This document shows positions 1 to 11,568 of a stretch of 64,000 bases of DNA, piece by piece. The position numbers and the translations under genes are program-made. The DNA is from Tanytarsus gracilentus (taxonomy: Eukaryota; Arthropoda; Insecta; Diptera; Chironomidae), in the NCBI GenBank assembly GCA_038502055.1, contig JAXRKN010000037.1:2914001-2978000 (forward strand), written 5' to 3'. A model generated the notes under the pieces. The model was not told the origin of the DNA, did no database searches, and saw only the letters and a program-made list of their open reading frames with translations. Numbering within the stretch: position 1 is the first letter of the stretch; every line of letters starts with the position of its first letter.

Positions 1-1573
1 CTCGAGTGTCACTGAAAAAAATTTTCTTTTCGGAAAAATTTGTGTATGATGTCGGAAATAATGGAAAAATTTGATATGGAGCAGAAGTTATTAGCTCTTC
101 CCCACTTAATGGATTTTCATCGTTTCTCGAGTGTCAATATTTGATAATTTCAACATCCGTCAGCGCTCCCATGATGATGGAAGTTTTAAAAGTTTAAACT
201 CAGACATGATCACTCTCTGCTACTTGTCTACAGTCATTAACTTGATTATGATTGTTTAATGAAATTTTGGTGTTTTTCCCTCACACTTTCAATTATAAAA
301 CTTTTTTCAACAATTCTCTAGAAAAAAAATCTATTCAATTAAAATCATGACAACGCGTCAGCAGCAAAAATTCTGTTGTGAGGTGAAAATTTACGAAGAA
401 TGAAAATTTAATGAAATTAGTTGCTTTCGATAATGGAACGAACAACACAAACTCTATTAATAGTTGCTCTTTCTCAGTCTATCATCACCCGAAACGAGAA
501 AATAATTTGTTTATTTTTCAAATTGAAAAAGTTTATTCAATTACCGCATCATCGATGAGCATAATGATCATTATCGGGTTTGAGTAAAATTGGGTGGCGG
601 AGAAAAATTTGAAAATTTTTTAAAATTTAATTTATAACGGAAATGAGCGATTAAAAAAGTTATTAAATTTTAATATTTTTGTGGAATTATGAGCCTCGAA
701 TTATTTGCATTAAAATCACTCTACAAAAATAACCTCATCAAGTATCATTCGATGCTTCTCATTATCTCTCGATAAATGATTAAAATGTGAAAATTAATTT
801 TGTTCGATAAAAAAAGTATCAACAGCTCAATTACTGAAAATAATAGCAATTATACGCAGTGCACACACAAAAAATGTTGAGCATCAACATACTCGAAAAA
901 ATAATCATTAAAATTTTCATAGAAAGAGGAATTTTCTTTGTTTACAACACTCAACTCGGAAAAGTGCCTTCGGGGAGAAATTAAAGCATTATAAGTCGGT
1001 TTAGAGTGGAGTGAGAAAATGGCAAATCCATGTTTGCCTTTCAGTCATGGCGTACGGTTTCACCGGCATCATTTACACTGCGCCTTTTGTTTACCATATC
1101 TTGCTGACTTTAACTCTTAGTGGTGCATATGACATGCAGGAAATGTATGGGAAATGAAATAATGCTTTTGTTTGGTAACGTCAATCAATCTCACTCTGTG
1201 GTTGCATCAAAAATTTAATCATGAAAAGGGAATTTTTTTTGGTTGCCGCTGAGAATTTAAATGAAAATGTTAAAATAACAATAATCCTTGTCAGGAAGTC
1301 GGAGAGAAATTCCTTATTTGTGGTGTAGAATGTTGATTAGATTTCTTGGTACGACTGTGTCATTGTTTCCTCTTCAACTCCTTCCAAATCATGGATTAAC
1401 ATCATGATTTTTCCTTTTGTCGTGCTTACAATTGTAATCCTTTTATCTAAATATTTTTTCTGTATGTCATCTAAGCTCGTATGGAATTATTTTTGTCTTG
1501 TATGTCAGTTGTTAAAGTGAGCAATCTTAAAAGGATTAAAAATGAGGATGGAGAAGAATTTTTCAAGGTCTTG

Positions 1574-1747
1574 CAAGGGTTGAAAATTAATAAATATTAA
1601 ATTCATTTAAAATTAGCAAAATTAATTATTCCTTAGCAGACAAATTGCAATTGTTTAAATTTTTTTAACAATCCTTGATTTTTGTATGTTAAGCATTTAT
1701 AAAAAATTTCAGCTACATTTTTTAAAAATGTCGATCTTCAACCCTTG
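1574..1747. repeat. Short inverted-repeat element, CAAGGGTTGAA termini
   Basis: The segment starts with CAAGGGTTGAA and ends with its exact reverse complement TTCAACCCTTG, 174 bp end to end, with an AT-rich interior and no open frame. The same terminal word recurs at 11459-11568 and 48676-48758, and as a single end near 29112-29121. This suggests a small non-autonomous DNA element. I see no clear target-site duplication, so the exact boundaries and class are uncertain. Confidence 0.35.
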
Positions 1748-3008
1748 GTTTATTTACCTTCAAAAATTATCAAATTCCAATCAAACTTTTTTCTCTGAAA
1801 TTTTTTGCCTGAGTCAATATTAAATTAATGAACTTTTTCACAACATTTTTGTTACCTTTTTGTTGTCAGATTTTGACAACTTTTTTTTCAATCTTCAATT
1901 AATTCTTTTGTGAAAAAATCAGAAATAAAAATCAACATTCATCAAAAGTTGCAATTTTTGCCTCCACATTCAGCTGCTGCTCTTGAAAAAGGAGAAATTC
2001 TTTTGTTACTTTTCGAGAATCCCTTTTTTCGGATCCCTCCAAGGTGAATAGCTGAAGTCCATTAAAACTTACATCTGATTCTCGTTATACACAAAAGATT
2101 CGATCCAATTCGTTGATTTTAAAAGGAGAATTTAAAAAATATTAAAATGCCTTTAGTGCAATTGCAAACAAAAGAGACTCCTGGACGGCATCTAAAGGAC
2201 ACTCTTCATAAATTAACGATGCATCTTTTGTCACAATGGTCGTACCTAGAAACGAGGGATCCTCCATCGATAATTCGATTTTCAAGGATTTCATTATTTC
2301 GCAATACAATTCGCTTCACTTTTTTGTGTTCTGCATACAATGTCGAGTGGTTTCTTTTCTGAAAGATCTATACGAAGATGGAAGAGAATAGAAGTCGAGA
2401 AAAAAAGGTTGGAAAAGGACAAGAAACCATAAATCTATAATGTATTTTGACAATTATTCGATAAAAGAAACTTTTTATGTGCTACATACAACACATTATA
2501 CTCGAAAGAGATTACTTTAACGAAGATGAGAGAGAAAGGACATTTCAGGTATTTGTGAGAGGAAAAAAAAGGTCGAATGAAGGGATTTTTGATGTATGCC
2601 AAACATAATTTTTTTCATTTTTTACGCTCATCATGCGATGAAACTGTGTAACGAATTTTAAATGTTGGTGGCAGTTGCCCTACAGCATGCTGGTACTCTA
2701 AAATCGAGGATTAACGTCTTCTTCAAATTAATGAAATGAAAACACTTCAATTTTGCTTATTCGGCTCCCAGATAATCTAAAAAAAATTAAATAAATTTAT
2801 TTTCTTGCCTTCGGGGAAAAAATTGTCTTTATTGCACAATTGCGAGGGAATTTTTCTTGTCGATTTATTCGAGAGAAAATAGCCGCCGCTTAAACCACAA
2901 TGGGAATTTCTGGAATAATTAAATTAGGGGTGGACAATTGTGCTGAAATATAAAATTTTTCCAGTTGCTCTCAAGATTTTTCGTTATTAAAATTTACATG
3001 AAAAAAAA

Positions 3009-3080
3009 CACAGTGAACTTCATAACGTAATTTTTTGATTTAAAAATAAGGTACCAAAAAAGTGATTATCAAAGTAAGCT
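3009..3080 (+). repeat. Half copy of a dispersed inverted-repeat element (MITE family 1)
   Basis: Carries the word CATAACGTAATTTTT and, further on, GATTATCAAAGTAAGCT, matching the right arm of the near-palindromic copy at 52348-52492 and of the larger copy at 8978-9480. The left arm is missing or badly decayed, so this is a remnant. Confidence 0.55.
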
Positions 3081-6000
3081 AAAAAACTTTATTAAAAAAT
3101 TTAAAGGATGTCATGACATGTCATAAAGATTCAAAAAATTCTCAAGCTACGCATGATCAAATAGATCACACGAAAAAATTCCATAGTGTCATCACATCTT
3201 GGAATAAAATTAAAATAGAAACTGAGGCCTGAGAACATGAGAAGGGAGAGAGAAAAATATTAATTATGCCATTAAAAGAATTTTTTCTCTCCTCTTCCTT
3301 GGCTTCAAAATATTATTTTTCATCTTCATGATTAATATTTTTTTTGGGGGAACATTGAATGCAGTTCGCTGGGCGGGTAAAATCTATTCGAGTGAATAAA
3401 AAATGATTCAATGATGAAAATGAGTTTTTACCAACTAGAACATGTACTTATTTATTTTTGAGGCATTCGGTCGCCTTTAACCTGCTTCCAAAAATCTCTC
3501 TCTCATCATTCAGATCAATGCTTAATGTCTATAATAATAAAAATTGATATCTCGTGAGGTATATCATGGAAAAATGAAAACATTTAATGATGATAATGCT
3601 TCTTACGTCGCCGCGCTCGTTGAGAGACATCTCATAAAACATAGGATTAAAATTGTTGAGCATAATAATTATATGATAGATTCTCGAGGGTTGCGTAAGG
3701 CTCGAAAGTAGAGAGAGATGAAAACTAGACGAAAGCGACATAAATAATAATCCTCTTCATATTTTTTTGTGTGGATCTAAAAGCCGATTTTTAAAAAGCA
3801 ATTCCCTATTGCGATATGAGGTAGCAAGCCGCAATGTTTTGATTGTGTGTGCCTCTTATTTAATTCCCATTGTAGGGACAACGATGATCATAATTATTAT
3901 GCTGAGAGCATTGCGGTTTCCCTTTCACACGACATCATCTTCCTTCTATGATTTATGACATGAAATTATAAGTTCTCATCGTGAGATCTCTCTCGAGAGA
4001 GGGGGGAGAAAAAGAAAAATCTCCATCTTAAGGAAATTCCATTTGCTAATTAATTCCTTTTGAAAATTGTCGAGGCGAGAAAAAGAAAAAGAAATTTTTT
4101 ATGCTGAGTCGAGAAAAATTTCCTCATCATCATCCGTCTCACTATGGAGATCTTGATGAATCACATTAAGTTAATTAATGCCTTCAATTAACTGCAGAAT
4201 TTCCATAAAACAAAAGAAAAATTTTTTATCAAGGGATGAAAACTTTTGCTTAAATTTTTACTGTCTTTTTATTTGAAGAGATCAACACTTGTCTGTGGAA
4301 AGATTTTCATCCGAAGAAAATAAATTAATTAGCTGCAACTTGACTTCTTCTTTTTCTGGCCACTCTGCTGATTTATTTTTCTCTCTTAAGATTTTTTTTT
4401 GTTAAAAAAGGCAAATTTTATGTCCAAAGAGGTGAAATAATTAAATGAGGAAACTTGAGAGAGTGCTGACCTAGGATTAGAGATGGAGGGCTGAAGATGA
4501 AAATGGATGAAGGGTTAAATAGAAGATGAGAGATTTACGAGATGTAATTTAATTGAAATTTAAGCCATGCGATAAAAAGGAGCTCGCAATATCGGTATGG
4601 AACATTCCTTCGTCAAATGTAATTAGATACAACTTGACCCAATTTGTGAGCCGTAAAAAAATAAGAAAAGTTTTGTTAGAAACATATTTGAAAGTTTTTT
4701 TTGTAATTCAATATTTTTCATCAGCGATTTGTTTGATTTAATTTTTAATTTTTCCCTTTCGGAATCCTCTCAACATCATTCCAATTGAAGCATTATACAT
4801 TCGACATATATTGCGGCAAATTAAATACACTAAATCCAATTTACTCACCCGCTGCCGGTGTTTCTGCAAAAAAAAATATTTTAAAAATCAATTGAATTAT
4901 CTCTTTTCGATTCCACACGAGTTGGCTGCTCGAATGTTGTAAAAATTTAATTACAATTTTTTCCCTCTGCTTGCTCACTTCTGTAAACAACAGCGGCATG
5001 TATGAATAAATTTTTTGGGTGAACATAAAATCAATTTGAATTGCGGGTGGCTGCAGAACATTCATTGGTATGTCAGATATGATATTTTATTGTGGCGTCG
5101 AGCAATGATTTTTGCGCAACCATATGTGATGGCAATTAAAATATTTTTAATTTGAATTTTGAGGAATTGTCGGCACTTTGTGTCACAGTTGGAAATTTCT
5201 TTTGAAACTTTAAATTTGTCGCATAGCGGCAGAGTTATAAAGGAACAATGAACACATGCCTTCATGCACACCTTCTTGAAAGTCATAAATTTCCTTCACA
5301 CCATGTCTTCAAAGTCTGTAGGAAATCACGTAACATGATCATTTTTTTAAATATTTCCCGCGGAATCATAAAAATAATTATAAATAAATTTTATCTCACG
5401 AAATTGTGTCATCCACACTATCACATCTCTGTTTTGAATGAGAAGAGGATTAACAATGCACAACAATGGAATTATCTCTCTTCTAGCACTCTCCGAAAAT
5501 CCTTCAAACAAATCATGCGATTACGAGCGGAACCTTCAGAAGGATTTTCTCTTCAAGAAATTCTTCCATTGAGTGAGTGCACTGAACCATAATTGTATTC
5601 TAATTTGAGTGGATAGTCTTGCATAAGAAAGAAACCTTATTATTACTTTTGTTGTATATGTCAGGGATTTTCAGCATCGCAGCACATTAGAAGAAAATTA
5701 TCTTTCTTGTTTTCGAGCACAATGTGAGCAGAATTAGTTGAAATGAATCGGGTTTATGCAAAAATAAATCTCTAAGATTTTAAATAACTCTCAAGATTTG
5801 CATTCAAGCTTCGACATTTTTATAATTTTTATCATCTCTTCTCACTGCAATCATGACGATCACAAACATATGTGGTATGGGTCAGAACGGAAGAAATAAA
5901 TATGTCAACAGTTGGAGGGTAATCTTGACTTTATCATCGTCTGTGGTCAAAATGTCAAGAGGAGAAAAAAATTCTGCTTAATATTCATTCGGCGACCACT

Positions 6001-7994
6001 CGAGAAAACAGATTTGAGCAATATTGAGGTGTTAAGCTTATTTTGTCTAGCGCTACGTGACAGTGACCCTTCCTAAGATGAAATAAATTAGGTTGAAAAT
6101 GTGTCTGATGTGATAACGACGATAACATTATGGTTTATGACGTACTTTTTTTTCATTTCGTGTCGTGCATTTTATGACCATTGCACACGCACTCACTCGA
6201 GGCATTTGTTCGGGGAATTTGTGTTTAATCTAAATTACACTTTTGACTTTTCTCAAGAGACCAATTTTTTTAGAATTTCGTCGTCCCTCAGCACACACCA
6301 TTAAGTGATAAGAGGAAAAGTCGTCGAGTTTAAAAGGGAAAAATTAATCGCTCTAAAAACGTTGTTAAATTAATTTCTTGTACAACAACAAACAACATTT
6401 TTGTGTGATTCATAGACTAGACAAGAGTTGAGTGCGTTAGTCATCGTGCATTCAATTCACCCTCGCATCTCAGCTGTGTCGATCTTATCGCGGAAAACGT
6501 AATGAAATGAAAGCGAATGGAAGAAGAAAACAATTTTATTTTGGGGTTGATACTGAAGTTCTTTCTGTCTAGTCACGACTCATCGGGCAATCGAACATGA
6601 GCGAGCGATATCGTTGACAACAGAAAATGCCATTAAAAGAAATTCTTGCGCTATTTGTTGTAATGTCTTCCCTCGAGATGGGATTATGGGATTTATGTGG
6701 ACAATTTACTATCGGTAAACTTTTACTACACAAGCAGTAAACTATTTTTAAAAAATTTAATGCAGCAAAAAAAATTTCCATAATTAATTCAACGGAAAAC
6801 ATTAATAATGCACAAGTTTGTGTGTTCCATCTTCGAGAGTAATTTATTATGATGGTGATAAAAGAAGAATAGAGCGTGGCATTGAAATTCCATAAAAGAG
6901 CATATCTAAAAAATAAATAACGTCATTTATGGTATCGCTTTACAATGTTCCCATTCTTTTACACCCTTCCATCTCTTCAAAATCGTTAGAACATGAACAC
7001 ACAAAAAAAAATGTTTCTTGCTCTCATCAAAAGAATAAAAATGATGATGTCATGTCGAATTGAAATTGAATATGGGAATTATGAGCGCATTGTTGGGGAG
7101 AAAAGTTTTCATGGAAAATGATTGTCCGAAAAAAAAAGAATTTGTAACATCATTTGGTATCGAAAATCTCTCTCATAATGCGATGAATTTACCATCCGTT
7201 AAGAAAAGTATGAAGATGATCCCTCGAATTTGAGTCAGAATGGATTATAATCAATTTCATTCTTGTTAGAACAAATTTCAAAATATTTCATCAAAAAAAA
7301 TATTTCCTTGCCTTGACCACACATTACATTAAAGCTTAGATAAATGCAAAGAGATGGAGAAACATTAGGAAAAATTAGTTTGGTCATATGTGTGTGGGGA
7401 GAGAGAATGAGAACTAATAAAACACTCTTTACTAGAGAATGATTTTGTTGGAGATTTTCTTTATCACTCTCCATCATAATAATGCTCCGATTTCATCAAG
7501 TTAAGCACAAATGGAACCTCATAAGTTTTCTTCTTATTCCACACATTTTTCTCTCCACTCATCATAGAAAGTCATTTGTCTTAATGCGGTTCTAGTTTTG
7601 GTGTGTAAATGCACTATCTAAGATTGAATTCGAATTGGAAAAAATTCCTCCCACATTCTTTTTCGTGTCACAATCGCTTAATTTATACTGTGTGCATTGT
7701 CGAGTGTCTGTGGGAATCTGAGATAGTAAAATTATGAAAAGAATGTATGGAAAAGAGATAAAAAATGTGCTTCGAACGTTTATGGCTTTCATTCATCTCT
7801 GCGAGCACCCAAAATCCTTTTATTTCATCTTACCCGCTTCTTCTTCTTATACATTCCAGATTTCCATCATAATAGAGCGAGAATATTTTTTACTATTTAA
7901 GATTCATTTAAGATTTATTCAAGCATTTTTTAACTTGCCAACAAAAAAAATTTATGAAGTCTACAATGAAAACTTTTTCTCTATCTCATTATAG

Positions 7995-8822
7995 AACTGT
8001 TGTAAAAAATTGTTCAGCAACAAGAAGAGCAGCAATAAAGTGACGACTGAGGAAGTTGCGAGTGTCACAATGGAGGAGCAGAAAATCATTAAAAAGTTAA
8101 GAGAGCAACAAAATCATAAGCAAAAGACGAAGGAGAGTCAGCAAACATTGCACAAGTGTCTCGATAGGATTTTGAGAAAAAGTTCGGCGCATCATCAACG
8201 ACTGGTGGAAGTGCAAGATGAAGTAAGTTTGAAGGATGAAAAAGTTTTTTAATAAAAAAAACTAATTTTTTTTCTCTCTCAGAATATTAACCATGATGAA
8301 TATGTGGCGTCGGGAATTTATGAGGTTTTTGGACATTCATGCACTGAAGCTTTCACCACTACCAACGTCAAAATAAGCAAGCAAGTTGAAGCGGAAGATT
8401 TAAGCAGTAACAGCTGGTACCAAAGTGGATTACTCGGAAAATTCTCTCTCGAGATGCTAAAGCACCAAAGTCCCGGATCATTTATCATTCACAAAGGATC
8501 TCAGAACTCTGCAAACTTCATCTTGTCGCTGCGCATACCCACAAACCTCACCACCATCGCCTCACCATCATCATCTAATAGACGATCAAAATCAAAAAAC
8601 GTTGCACACTTTCTTATTCTACAATCGAAGAAAGGTTATCGCATAAAGGGTGCCAAGAAATTTTTTCCAACCATTTCATCGCTTGTCACGCACCATTCTG
8701 TGATGTCAGAATCGTTACCGGTGACACTGATGGTCGAGAGAAATTTAGTTGTTAAGAATGATGATGATTTTAGTTCAATTGAAGACTTGAAAATTGTTTT
8801 TACTGATTTAGAAGAATTTTAA
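7995..8822 (+). CDS. SH2-domain adapter protein A (3' exons), tensin-type SH2 with His in the FLVR position
   Basis: Two exons are visible, 7995-8222 and 8283-8822, joined in phase 0 by a 60-bp GT-AG intron, giving 255 residues that end in TAA. The first visible exon starts at an acceptor and opens with Asn-Cys-Cys-Lys-Lys; no ATG lies at its beginning, so the true start is in an unseen upstream exon (the next in-frame ATG is 8070). The C-terminal half is an SH2 domain: SWYQSGLLGKFSLEML, then QSPGSFIIHKGS, HFLILQSKKGYRIKG and SSLVTHHSV, closest in pattern to tensin SH2 domains. The phosphotyrosine-binding Arg of the FLVR motif is His here (CAC, 8490-8492), so canonical binding may be weak or lost. 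A paralog with intact Arg is at 32901-35492. Both may be relatives of the Drosophila EGFR adapter EGFRAP; that is a guess from family knowledge. SH2 identity is secure, orthology is not. Confidence 0.85.
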
Positions 8823-8894
8823 ATTTAGAAATTATTTTTAAACTGTTAATTTATTTTTAATTAAAATGTGTTGAAAAGAGAAAAATTTGTGAAA

Positions 8895-8900
8895 AATAAA
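8895..8900 (+). terminator. Probable polyadenylation signal of SH2-A
   Basis: AATAAA lies 73 bp after the SH2-A stop codon. The region is A-rich, so the motif alone is weak, but its distance is suitable. Confidence 0.45.
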
Positions 8901-8977
8901 AAAATTGTGAGATTTTTTGAAAAATTTAAATTTAATTTTTAAAAACTAATTTCCAGCTGCTAGCAATTTTTCGATTA

Positions 8978-9480
8978 TTTTGATTAATCTGTAACTAATT
9001 TTGAAATTAAAAATTCCGTTACACACTGGTTGGTTTTTTTTTAAAAAAAGTGGGTTTTGATTCTTTTAATTTTTGGCGGGCCAATTTTTTGGTTTGGTTT
9101 GTTTTGTTTTTTTTTTTTTGTGTTTTTTTTTTTTTAAAAAAAAAAAATGTGTTCCTTTTTTTTTCTTTAAAACTAAGATGTTTGAATCAAAGTTAGAAGG
9201 GGTAAACTAAAAAGGTTTTTTTAGCAATATTATAGTCAGTCACTTTGAACCCTAAATGCGGCTTAATTTCCTTGTTTCAATGTTTTAAAATTTGAGGACT
9301 TATAAAGAAAGGTCAGAACTACTTGAAAAATGACGTTTTGTTTCTGAAAACAGAACTTGCCTTTTTGGAAAATAATATATATGAAACTGAACCAGTGTGC
9401 GTTATAAAGTTCACTGTGTTTTTCATAACGTAATTTTTAATTTCAAAAATAAAGGACAAAACGGAATTATCAAAGTTATC
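8978..9480. mobile_element. Non-autonomous inverted-repeat element, MITE family 1, about 500 bp
   Basis: The left end (TTTTGAAATTAAAAATTCCG near 9000, then CACACTGGTT) is answered at the right end by its reverse complement: AACCAGTGTG near 9390, then CATAACGTAATTTTTAATTT. The left arm lacks roughly 25 bp found in the right arm. The interior has no coding capacity and includes long T and A runs. The right arm matches the copies at 3009-3080 and 52348-52492. It sits just downstream of the SH2-A polyadenylation signal, which could have been a tolerated insertion site. Confidence 0.6.
9035..9165. repeat. Homopolymer-rich, low-complexity block
   Basis: Dense runs of T (up to 14), G-T mixtures and a 12-A run inside the inverted-repeat element. 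The texture differs from the rest of the window and could reflect consensus errors in assembly rather than true sequence. Confidence 0.7.
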
Positions 9481-10810
9481 GAAAAAAAACTGGATTTTTT
9501 TAAATTAAAACCGTTGTGATTTTTTACAGACTAAAAATTAAATCAAAAAGTTCAATAAACTTTAAAGAAATCCCTTCAATTTTTTAAAATCAATCGTTTA
9601 AATTAATCATAAGTTTTTTCTTGATTAATTTTACACATTTTTATTGCAAAAAGCATAAATAAATCACTTTAGCATATTAAAAGGGTGGAAGGAGATAAAA
9701 TCATCAGTCTGCGTGCAATTTTCAAGTGAGAGCGAAAAAAATTGTTAAATGGATTGTAAAAGCAGCGACTGAAAGTCATTTTTCTTTTCCAACCGCTTTG
9801 TTTTTGTTGCTCCTGAAACGCGCCAGTTTAGCTGTGATTGATGGATGTGTGTTTGTTGTTCTAACGCGCCCATCGACATGTTGATATTTGTGTAATGCTA
9901 GTAGAAAAAAATTGTCATCGTTAAGTTCGATGATCTCATGAGAGAGTCGTGCTAATCTCTGAGTGGCCACAAAAATTCCATCAATTTTATTTCGCTTCTT
10001 TTTTGACAGTGAGGAATTAGTTATGGCAGTGGGCAATAGATATCCCAATGGCTATAAATATTTTTTTACCGAGTGGATGTTGTGACAGACTCATTCAATC
10101 AATTTCCTCCCTCTTGAAAATTTTCAAATTTCGAAGCGCCAAAAATTTTGTTTGCATTGTAAGAAAGTGTGAGCATGCAAGCATTCTTGTAATTGTTTGC
10201 TAATGTATTTTAAATCGATCAATTTTGTAAATATGGAAAGCATACATTAACGTACATTAAACGCTTATGTCGGCTGCAGAAGATAGATAATGCTCTGCGA
10301 GAAAAAATACACTTGAATTCAGCTGAATCTGATGATATGCTGGAGGACGCAAAAATTGTAAAATCATTTTAATATTTTTCCCTCATAAACATGACGCAAG
10401 TTATGATGATTGATGGATGTTTTAGCACCCAAAGAGAATGATGAAGGGATAAAGGATCATATATTAATTTACATCAACGAATAAAATTGTCTATTGTGGT
10501 CTTATGGAAATTTTTAATGGATATTTTAGTGTCAACTTTTAATACCCGGATAAAATTTATTAAAATGATGTCAAAGTCTCGACAGTAAGGAGTTGGTGGA
10601 ATTTAATAACATTGTAAAGAAGGTCCAATGACATTTTCCATTATCCCTTAATTGAGATTTCTTCCTTGAGTTCACTTTGTTGAGGAAACAAATTAAAAAT
10701 TCACATCCTTTAGAAGGAAGATTAAGATCGCAAGTTGGAATTGACAAAAATTCTAAAAAATATTTTTTATCAAATTAAAATTAAATTTTTTATTAATTAA
10801 TTATTTCTTT

Positions 10811-10902
10811 CTCGGTGTCGCCTGTTCCCCGTTCCCGGGCGTCTCTTTGAATTCTCAGTCGATACAAGCCACAGGTTACGAACAAACCCCTTCTCGGAAA
10901 TA
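10811..10902. other. Unexplained GC-rich island
   Basis: About 90 bp of mixed, GC-rich sequence (including CCCGTTCCCGGGCG) sits between flanks that are almost pure A and T. On the minus strand it is open in more than one frame for about 30 codons, as expected for GC-rich DNA. It matches no RNA gene or transposon I recognise. Confidence 0.4.
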
Positions 10903-11458
10903 AATTAAAATTAATTTTTTTAAAATTAAAATATACTTTCCAACATTAAAAATTGATTACAAAACAAATAAGTAATCTTTCGTCGACCACCTTTCAGCAT
11001 GCACACAATATAGACAGAGTAGGATGATTGTTTATCTTTCGAAGTCTCCAACCACCGACAAATAATGCTCCTTTTTCTGTACGGTACTCTCAAGAGTGTG
11101 CACTGCAGTTCAGCATGTTGTGTAAAGTGAAACCAAAGAAAATCATCGAGGATATTTGTTTTAAGAAGAAGAAGAAGTAAAGGGAGAATGGAATGAGTAA
11201 CAAAGCATAACAACAAGATATAAACCAAGCGCATAAGCAAACGGCAGATGCTCTTATGAGTTATTGTTTCATATTTATCAAAATACAACCAGGACTGCGA
11301 TGTCAAGAAAAAAGACGAATAATGAAGGATGAGAGGAACTTGCAATAGATGTAAATAGGAAGAGATTACGACTGAATAATGATTTAAAGAATATTCATTA
11401 GCTCCTCTTAAAATTCACCCCTTTTCTAATCGATTTTTCAATTTTTCATGCTGAGAGA

Positions 11459-11568
11459 CAAGGGATGGAAATTTGAAAAAAATTATTTATTAACATCAGA
11501 ATTTTAATTTTGTAAATTTTCTCAATAAAAAGTTATTTATTTTAATGTAAATCATTGGCCAACCCTTG
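11459..11568. repeat. Short inverted-repeat element, CAAGGG termini
   Basis: Starts CAAGGGATGG and ends CCAACCCTTG, 110 bp in total. The right end, reverse-complemented, reads CAAGGGTTGG, one mismatch from the left end. The interior is AT-rich and non-coding. It resembles the element at 1574-1747. Confidence 0.3.

Larger units (their letters stand above)
1..7994. other. No recognisable gene; intergenic or upstream intron
   Basis: AT-rich sequence with only short open frames that lack recognisable domains, convincing splice signals or a credible start context. Two repeat pieces are listed separately. Because the SH2 exon at 7995 begins at a clear acceptor (pyrimidine-rich tract ending in ATAG), at least one earlier exon of that gene must lie here or further left, so part of this stretch is probably its intron. 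I could not identify that exon. Confidence 0.5.

Noticed and set aside
5248..5592. 114-residue frame on the plus strand
   Set aside because: No domain, no promoter or polyadenylation context, and average composition for random AT-rich sequence.
5878..5919. Possible first exon of SH2-A starting MGQNG, with a GTAATC donor in phase 0
   Set aside because: It would supply an N-terminal Met-Gly, but the donor is weak, residue 6 is unfavourable for myristoylation and nothing else supports it.
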